A stretch of DNA of 64,000 nucleotides. It comes from Erpetoichthys calabaricus (taxonomy: Eukaryota; Chordata; Cladistia; Polypteriformes; Polypteridae). Location: positions 33,551,632-33,615,631 of the forward strand of contig NC_041395.2 of assembly GCF_900747795.2 (NCBI RefSeq), in the 5' to 3' direction. Positions 55,603 through 64,000 of this stretch are shown here, piece after piece; position 1 is the first letter of the stretch, and every line of letters starts with the position of its first letter. Made by a program: the position numbers and the translations under genes. The notes beneath the pieces were generated by a model, which saw only the letters and a list, made by a program, of their open reading frames with translations, ran no database searches and had not been told where the DNA came from.

Positions 55603-58600
55603 CACAGCGCCTGTAGCTGCTGAAATATAAGGTGTAAGACGCATGTCAAAAGAATTCTCAGAGTCCAAGAGTTCATTTTAAAGATATTTAGTGAAAGTTA
55701 AAAGCGAATAATCCAAACAAGAATAAAAGAAAAAATAGTTACACACGTAGAATAAAAGACAAAAAAAGGAAAAAATGTATCTTCTATAAACTTAGCTTTT
55801 CTTGAAAGACTTTAGTTATTTCTATAATTAAAGATTCTTAATTTCTTCTTCTGTACGCCTTAGCATACGGTGCGGTACTTAAATAAACAAGTTTTCTTTA
55901 CTTGTTATTTCTCACTTTCAAAGAGCCCGTAGGCCATCGAGCACAGTTATGTGCCATCACGGTTAAAAACCGTATGCCTCTACACCTTATACAGGGCAAG
56001 GCTGTCACTAACTAACTGAAGAATAATGTTTACTCCAAGCTGTTAGAAATGGCAAGAACATACCAATACGATTCTATTTACGGGGGTTATAGGAACCTCC
56101 GATAGTTTATGCATTGTCATCTAATAAATATTCATGAATTTTATAGAACAAGGAAAATGGCTCTTACATATCTGGCCCCTAATTGTTTATGCTAGGGCAG
56201 AAATCAATTACTTTAACATTACTTACTAGGAGCCTTCACTACTTTACTATACTAAAACCTTACTTAAAATTTAAGAAACTTAAAATTTAAACTCTACTGT
56301 AAATTCACAAACACAATTAAAATTAAACATGCAATTAAGATTCAATCATTTCAATTACTTGATCCTTCCTGGATCAGGCACAGTTTGTTCACGGGTCTCT
56401 TCCAGTGTGTTGTTTTTAGTTTGCACGCAAACCCCTCTGACTGCACCTTTGGCATCTGGCATTGTCTTGATGACTCGACCCATTACCCAGGAATTGCAAG
56501 GCGTAGCTTTATCTACAATTAAGACAATGTCCCCTGGTTCAAAATTTCTTCTTGGTGCAAGCCATTTTTGACGTTGCTGGAGTATTGGCAAATACTCTTT
56601 AGTCCATCTTTTCCAAAATAAATCAGCCATTTATTGCGTTTGTTTCCAGCGTCTTTTTGGATATGGTTCCTTTTCTGAAACGAGTACAGGTGGTATTTCA
56701 GGTTGAGTGTCCATCAACAATATATGATTGGGTGTGAGTGGTTCCAGATCATTAGGGTCGTTTGATGTCTCTGTGAGGGGTCTGTTGTTAAGTACTGATT
56801 CCACTTTGCACATCAATATAGGAAGATTTTGATCATTGAGGGTTTGCTGGTTTAATGTTGAATTTAAAATCTTTCTTATACTTCTGATTTGTCTCTCCCA
56901 AACTCCTCCTTGATGAGAGGCTGATGGTGGGTTAAAAATCCATTTGATTTCTCTTTGCATCATTTCGTTGCCAATTTTTTCGTGTTCCAAACTTTTTATA
57001 GCCTCCCTTAGCTCTCTTTCTGCGCCAATAAAATTTGTTCCATTGTCTGAGTGCATGATTTTAACTCGGCCTCTTCTACTCTTGAACCTGAGTATGGCTT
57101 GTATGCAGGAATCTGTGTCTAAATTATGCGCGATCTTTATGTGCACGGCTCTAGTTGTGAAACAGGTGAAGATTACTCCATAACTTTTAACTAAGCTTCG
57201 TCCTCTTTTGACAAAAAAGGGACCAAAATAATCAACTCCAACGTTAGTGAAAGGTGGTTTGTTGGGGACTAGGCGATCTTCTGGCAAATCTGCCATTTTT
57301 TGCTCACCTGCTTTCACATTGTATCTTCTACATGTAGTGCACTTTGAAATTATTTTTCAGATAGCTGCATTTGCTTGAAGTATCCAGTATTTTTGGCGTA
57401 GTTCTGCTAATAAATAATTACATCCACAGTGTTTGTGCATTTAATGAAGTCGTCTGATTAGGAGCGTAGCGATATGCGAGCTTTTATGAATAATTGCAGG
57501 GTGCTTGGCTTCTTTTGGCATAGCAGATTTGCTAAGTCTACCTCCGACTCTTAATATTCCTTCTTGTAAAACTGGATACAGTTTGATGATTTTACTACTT
57601 TTTTTTTATAAGCTGATTTTTGTATGGGGCTTTAAATTCTTCTGGGTAAGCTTTTAATTGACTAAAGCGAATAAATTCGTCTTCTGCTTTAGATAAGTCG
57701 TCTATGGACAGTGGATTTAGCCTCATTGATGATTTGTATTCTTTCATATGTTTTGCAATCAGTGTTTTTTGTCTCTCTGGGCTGTGTCCAGATTTACTGA
57801 CTGTATATTGAATTGCCTTTCTCTCTTCTTTCAGGCGCATTAGCATCTCTTTAAGCCTAAGGAACCACTGCTGCTTTCTTTAAATTGAACCATTTAGAGT
57901 AGTGCTCTACAAGTCTTTTTACTGGTTCGATTTTTTCTTCAACAATTACACAATTTGCTACACACCTTTTCATTTCCAGATCGTCACTAGTAGACAGGTC
58001 CATTTCATCCAGTCTCTTAGGCCATTCGTGTTCTGGTTTTATCAGGAAGTTTGGGCCTTGTAGCCAAGTTTTACTTTTGACGAAACTTTCTATTGTTAAT
58101 CTTCTTGATGCCTGATCCGCTGGGTTTTGTGCAGATGCGACATACCTCCATTGCGAGGGTGTATGTGCTCTCTTATCACCATGATTCTGTTGGCAACGAA
58201 TGTTTTGTAGGCGTGCATTTTCATTCGCAATGTACCATAGTACTGTGGTGCTGTCTGTCCAAAAGATTGATTCTTTCAGAGGAATCTTTAGTTCTTGTTT
58301 TAACATTTTGTCCATTTTGACTGCTACCACTGCTGCTGTGAGTTCTAACCTTGGTATAGTTACAGGTTTTAGTGGTGCCACTCTAGATTTCCCCATTAGA
58401 AATGAACAATGTCTCTTATTTTCCTTATTAGTCAGGAGGAGGTAGGAAACAGTGCCATACCCGTTTTCTGAGGCATCTCCAACATGATGTATTTGTGCGG
58501 TCATTATTTGACCGAATTCAGGAGGTTTAATGCACCTGTCCACATTATAATCCGCAAGTAATTGCAAATCGTCCATCCATTTTTTCCATTGCTGAACATA

Positions 58601-61600
58601 CTTAACTTCCACTTCTTGATCCCAAGCATATTTCTCTTTACACAGTTCTCTTAGAATAAGCTTAGCAGGTAATATGACTGGCGCTAAAAATCCAAGCACA
58701 TCATATATTGAACTAACCACGGACAGAATACCGCGTCTTGTAGCAGGCTTATTTTGCAGCTTTACTTGAAACTTGAAACTGTCAGTTTGTGTGCACCATT
58801 TGACGCCCAAGGCTCTTTCAACTGGTAATAAGTCATGACTTAAATCCACGTCTTTTTGATCTATTACTCTGTCTTCTTCAGAGATTGACAGCAAGACTGC
58901 TCTGCTGTTACTTATCAATTTTGTAAGATAAAATCCTCCTTTTAAGCATAGGGTTTGTAGATCCTTGGCCAATTTTATGGCTTGTTTTTCAGTAGCAACT
59001 GACTTTAAACAGTCATCAACATAGAAGTTATTTAACACAGTGTCAACAGCTTCTTCTGAAGCTGTATCTCTTGCATCCTCTGCTGTTTTTCTTAAGGCAT
59101 AAGAGGCACAACTGGGCGACAAAGTAGCACCGAAAAGATGCACTGTCATTTTGTATTCCTCAAGTTCGTTGTTTAGATTACCCTCAGGCCACCACAAAAA
59201 ACGAAGGAGATCCATGTCCTTTTCTGGAACTTTCATTTGATAAAACATTGATTTAATGCCTGCCATAAGAGCGATTGGTTCCTCTCTGAATCTTGCAAGA
59301 ACTCCAATGAATGTGTTAGTTAAATCAGGTCCTTTCAGCAACTGTTCATTTAGAGAAAAACCTTGGTAAGTGGCCGTACAGTCAAAAACCACTCTGATTT
59401 TGTTTTTCTTTGGATGATATACTCCATGATGAGGGATGTACCACACTCTCTGTTTTTCAAGGGTTTGCTGTTCAGTGGGTACCTTGATAGCATATCTTTT
59501 GTCTAAAATATCTTTCATGAAGGTTTTATAATCCTCATGGAATGTTGGATGCTTTATGATGAGTTTCCCTTTAAGTCCAATAGCACGTTGTTTTGCAGCA
59601 CAGTGGTTGTTTGGCACGTGAAGAGATTCATCTTTAAAAGGCAGATTAATGCAATAATGTCCATTCACTAGACTTGCAGTATCTGAAGCTATGCGCATGA
59701 ATTTAATGTCCTCTTGTGACATTTCCTCCTTTTCCTCATAGTCGCGTTCAGGAAAGTCTGTATTGTATTGCTGGAGCAACATTTGCTCCACCTTCTTTAT
59801 CGTCACGTAATTAACTGAACATCTTTTTACTTCTTCATTGTCTGACTCCTTCTCATAGCAAATAACAACCCATCCTAGGACCGTTCTTATTGCAAAAGGT
59901 CCATCTCCTTCGCTTGGTATAAGTTCCAATGGCTCCATGACTTTACGAGAGTCTGTGCCTATTATCATGCCTACTTATGCATTTATTTGGGGTAGATGCA
60001 CGTCTTTAAGGTAGGGCCATTTCAAAATATCTTCTTGGATAGGGATTTTTTTTTTTATGTTCAGGTATAACCGTTGCTGTATGCACATCTGGCAAGTTGT
60101 AAAATGTGTTGTCTTCTAGCCCACAGACTTGTATACCGGGTAGGAGTTTACATTTTAATGGTCTTTCTAAGTTGTTTAGGGTGTCGAGATGTAGGTTCAA
60201 TTTTCTTCCTGTGAGATTTAATTGCTCACTTAAACTTTCTGTGCAAAATGTAGCTGTGCTACATGTGTCTATCATAGCATATGTTTCAATATATTTTTCG
60301 TTCCCTTTGGACTTGACTTTAACTGGGACCACAGCTAAGACACCGTTTCTGGCCCCGGTAACCATACAAGACTCTTTCGATATTACAGGCGTACTTGTAG
60401 GAGAAGTGTCCTTTTGTATCGATTTAGTGTTTTCTTCTTTAAGAAGTTCAACTTTATCATCAGAGTTCTCTTCTTTATTTTTATATAAAATAACTGGGTG
60501 AAAATGAAGATATTTGCTGCATTTTATCTTTTCTTCACAATTTTTACTAAGATGTCCTTGTTTAAGGCATCTGAAGCATAAGCCTTTGGATTTTAAAAAG
60601 TCAATTTTACTTTCGTAAGTTAGTTTCTGAATTGCATTACAGTCATTAAGATCATGCCCTTTGTCACAGAAAAGACATGCTTACTGGGTATACGTTCAGT
60701 CTTCTCCGTTTTATCTCCCCTTTCTACTGTAGTGACAAAAGTTGAGACAAAGTTTCCCTTTCTGATTCCGCTTTTTGCTGAATATTTTTCATAATCAAAC
60801 TTACTTTGCAAGTATTACTTTCATATGAAGCGCCATACAATGGATCTAAGGAGGATACGAGCCGATCTTCTAAAAATCCATATAGGTCAGCGAAGTCCTG
60901 GTCTTCTTCCTTCCCTTTTTTCGAACTTTATTGCTTTATTTTGCCAGCGCTGTCTTAGCTCTTGGGGAAGCTTTGATGACATAGTACGAATGTTTAAATT
61001 GTTATCAAATTCGTGTCCGTTCTTTAAACTGGACATAACACTTTTGCAATTGCCTAGAAAGAGTGTATATGCTCTTAGGCTTTCTCCATCGTTCGTTTTT
61101 ATTTGTGGCCACATCCTGATTTTCTTCATGTAGGCTTCTCCTATTTGTATTTGATTTCCATAAATAGTCTCTATCCTTTCTCTGGCGTTTCTGTACCCCT
61201 CTTCTGGTGGTAAGTGCAGTTCTGTGCAATGCTTTTAGGTTCACCTTTAGTAAATTGTATCAAATACTCTAATTTATCACCAGGATTACTTGTTGTCTGA
61301 TCGATGGTTCAATCAAATGCCCTTATAAAGTTCATATAAGTCAGTGGGTCGGCATCAAATATAGTCACTTTTATATGGGGTATATTAGGCGCTTGTATCT
61401 TGTTTTGCGGTTGGTCATAACATTGTCCATAATGCCGTTGTTGAAAAGATGCAGGCACTGTATTATCTTTACTTTCATTCATATTCATAAAATTATAATA
61501 ATGTGGTTTTACATCTCTTATCTCTGTTTTCGGGGGCACATTATAAGGATTCAGTCTATTTGGGCTGCGATTGTGCCGTTTAAGTGCTCTTAATTTTGCG

Positions 61601-61805
61601 TCGGATTCTGCAATGGCTGCCTCTAAAACCAATTGATCCCTTTTAGCTTTCAAGTGAGCTTCTTCTATATCTAAAGCTTGTTGCTTTCATTGGTTTTCCG
61701 CCTTAGCCAACAGCACGGCGTGTGCTGCTTCTTGAGATTTGATGGCACTAACTGAAGTAGTCGCTGATCTTGTATTGTGTTTAGTTTTCGTGGAAATTTT
61801 GGATT
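55603..61805 (-). mobile_element. BEL/Pao LTR retrotransposon, broken copy (right)
   Basis: Second copy of the fossil at the left edge, with the same parts in the same order: gag region about 60.6-61.75 kb, zinc knuckle about 60.5 kb, protease region about 60.0-60.4 kb, RT with YVDD about 58.8-59.65 kb, RNase H region about 57.9-58.6 kb, integrase about 56.6-57.4 kb, non-coding 3' end about 55.6-56.4 kb. It is still broken at several places. Because the two copies share the same insertion junction and the same downstream LINE, they arose by DNA duplication (or assembly duplication), not by two insertions. Confidence 0.9.
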
Positions 61806-64000
61806 ACCGGTATTCCAATAGTGGTCTTGTCCCACTCCACATGGACCCCTTCAATGGAGACAGGTCTCAGTGATGGTCTAGACCTGCAGTAGTCCACAAC
61901 CTTCTCCTTAGTTTTGGAAGTGTTTAACAGCAGTTAGTTTGACTGACATCATCCCAGAGACCCCTGTACTCCTCCTCCTGTCCACCCCTGACACACCCCA
62001 CAATGGCTGTGACATCTGGGAACTTCTGCATGTGGCATGTCCCTAAGTTGTAGTTAAAGGCCGATGTGTACAGGATTAAGAGGAAAGGAGGAAGAACAAT
62101 CCCATATGGAGCTCCTGTGCTACTGATTACAGTCTGTGATGTGCAGTTCCTCAGCCTGACAAATTGAGGTCTACCAGTGAGGTAACCTGTAACCCAGTTC
62201 ACCCGGTGCAAGTCCACACCAATTGTGGACAGCTTGTTCCTCAGTAGGAGGAGCTGAATGGTGCTGAAGGTACTGGAAAAGTCAAAGCACTACATCCTTT
62301 TACCAAATGTTAGTAGGTCAGGTGGAGGAGGTAGAGAAGGACATCATCCACACTCACTTTCTCTAAATAGCGAAACTGCAAGGGATCAAGTGCGTGATTC
62401 ATCTGTGGTCTGAGGAGATGAAGAAGATAGCTGCTCCAGGGTCTTCATTATATGGGAGTTTAAGGCCACAGGCCTGAAGTCATTTGGTTCACTGGATCTC
62501 ACTTTCTTAGGAATCAGGATGAGACATGAGGTCTTCCACAGTGTGTGGACCCCCCACAGTCGCAAGCTCAGGTTGAAGTTGTGCTGAAGGGGTTCTACCT
62601 GTTCAGCAGCATAGGCCCTTAGAAGTCTTGGAAACACCTTGTCTGGGACTGCTGCCTCCATAGGGTCAGCAGTGATGGTGTAAGAAACAGGGGAAGGGGA
62701 AGCAGGGAGCATGTTAGAATCTTCTGATGTGCTGTTATGTTAGTGGGGGGATGAAGGCTGTATGATGTATTCTGACAGCTTGGGGGAAGAGTGGATGACC
62801 AACTGTGAGGGAGGGACTGGTGGGTTGTGAGTTTGTGGCAGTTAAAGCAAGAGCAGGGCAGTCAAGGCAAAATTGTGAGTGAGCCCACTTCCGTGACTGA
62901 GAAGCAACCCCACACACGAATGGTCTTGGGTTGCTTTACTGTAGGCATGACACAGGACTAATGGTAGCAGTCACCTTTTCTTCTCTGGACAATCTTTTTT
63001 CCGGATGCCCCAAACAATCGGAAAGGGGATTCATCAGAGAAAATGACTTTACCCCAGACATCAGCAGTCCAATCCCTGTACCTTTTGCAGAATATCAGTC
63101 TATCCCTGATGTTTTTTTGTTTGAGAGAAGTGGCTTCTTTGCTGCCCTTCTTGACACCAGGCCATCCTCCAAAAGTCTTCACCTCACTGTGCGTTCAGAT
63201 TCACTCATACCTGCCTGCTGCCATTCCTGAGCAAGCTCTGCACTGGTAGTGCCCCAATCCTGAACCATGAATAAAGAATGGTACCAAAACATCGTCCGAG
63301 ATCAACTTCTCCCAGCCATCTAAGAACAGTTTGGTGACCAGCAATGCCTTTTCCAGCATGATGGAGCACTGTGCTATAAGGCAAAAGTGATACTTAAGTG
63401 GCTTGGGGAAGAAAACATCCAAATTATGGGTCCATGGCCAGGAAACTCCCCAGACTTTAATCCCATTGAGAACTTGTGGTCAATCCTCAAGAGATGGGTG
63501 GACAAACAAAAACCTAGAAATTCTGACAAACTCCAAGCATTGATTATTCAAGAATGGGCTTCCATCAGTCAGGATTTGGCCCAGAAGTTGATTGACAGCA
63601 TGCCAGGGTGAATTGTAGAGGTCTTGAAAAAGAAGGGCCAACACTGCAAATATTGACTGTTTGCATAAACTTAATGTAATCAATAAAAGCATTTGAAACT
63701 TATGAAATGCTTGTAATTATACTTCCATATATATACTTCCAGTATACCATAGAAACATCTGACAAAAAGATCTGAAAACACTGAAGCAGCAAACTTTGTG
63801 AAAACCAATACTTGTGTCATTCTCAAAACTTTTGACCACAACTACAGAGGCTTGTACAGAGGCTATAGGTAAACAAGATTGTGGTCAGATTTGTCCAGTG
63901 GGGGAAGGGGGGGGGCTAAGTAAGCATCCCTCACATTTGCATAAGGAAGGTCAATTGTTGTGTTCTTGTTTGGTAGGACAATCAGCATGCTGAAAGAAGG
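61806..64000 (-). mobile_element. CR1/L2/Rex1-type LINE with embedded Tc1 (right copy, cut by window edge)
   Basis: Same element as at 6.34-9.2 kb. RT pieces lie at 62386-62712 (LWKTSCLILIPKK) and 61924-62217 (STGAPYGIVLPPFLL). The endonuclease part lies beyond 64000. Dead copy. Confidence 0.8.
62902..63850. mobile_element. Tc1/mariner transposon with inverted N-terminal half (right copy)
   Basis: Same rearranged Tc1 as in the left copy: minus-strand N-terminal half about 62.91-63.26 kb, plus-strand C-terminal half about 63.26-63.65 kb (WPGNSPDFNPIENLWSILK at about 63.44 kb). It keeps about 10 bp near 63.37 kb that the left copy lacks, which shows the two copies are not simply one sequence placed twice. 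Confidence 0.85.

Larger units (their letters stand above)
55451..64000. repeat. Right copy of the long direct repeat
   Basis: Partner of the block at the left edge. Upstream of 55451 the sequence continues without a break into V-segment 3'-flank DNA, related to the flank of the V at 53.2 kb. So the copy sits in its native place within the V array, and the left copy probably has the same flank outside the window. Confidence 0.95.

Noticed and set aside
1-64000. D, J or constant exons of the heavy-chain locus
   Set aside because: No 12-bp-spacer RSS pairs, WGxG-type J frames or C-domain exons were recognised on either strand.

Overview
The window looks like nuclear DNA from a fish, most likely a ray-finned fish. 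The bichir/reedfish lineage is my best guess, judged from recognised SINE families rather than proven. It is an immunoglobulin heavy-chain V region (IGHV) expanded by transposable elements. There are no D, J or constant exons and no unrelated host gene. All V segments lie on the minus strand: V-A at 12.7 kb, V-B (pseudogene) at 16.2 kb, V-C at 25.1 kb, V-D at 42.9 kb, V-E at 53.2 kb, and a 3' stub of another V at 55.6 kb (repeated at 0.15 kb). Intact members have a 43-nt leader exon, a short intron, a V exon, a 23-bp-spacer recombination signal (RSS), and an upstream octamer with an AT-rich TATA-like box. All four readable members have an unusually long first hypervariable loop: 18 residues lie between the FR1 Cys and the FR2 Trp, against 13 in ordinary VH.

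The two window edges (1-~8.53 kb and 55.45-64.0 kb) are near-identical direct copies. Each holds the 3' flank of a V segment ending at an RSS nonamer, then a broken BEL/Pao LTR retrotransposon (minus), then a CR1/L2/Rex1-type LINE (minus) carrying a rearranged Tc1 transposon. This is either a tandem duplication with a unit of about 55.45 kb or an assembly duplication.

The middle is mostly mobile DNA: tRNA-derived SINEs with clear target-site duplications, a V-SINE, a 5S-derived SINE, several LINE 3' ends with ATCT-type tails, an L1-type LINE, Tc1/mariner relics, a Tigger/pogo remnant, a piggyBac-type MITE, and several solo-LTR-like elements of one GC-rich family.

The most interesting object is at 17.8-18.6 kb. 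A tandem repeat of about 335 bp carries tRNA-like Pol III boxes and, in both complete units, a full type I hammerhead ribozyme core (CUGAUGA, 4-bp stem II, GAAA, very short stem III, GUC cleavage site, stem I). This is the architecture of self-cleaving hammerhead satellites and retrozymes. A second oddity is a 567-base stretch with no cytosine directly after a 100-N gap at 23.7-24.3 kb, which is probably an assembly artefact.
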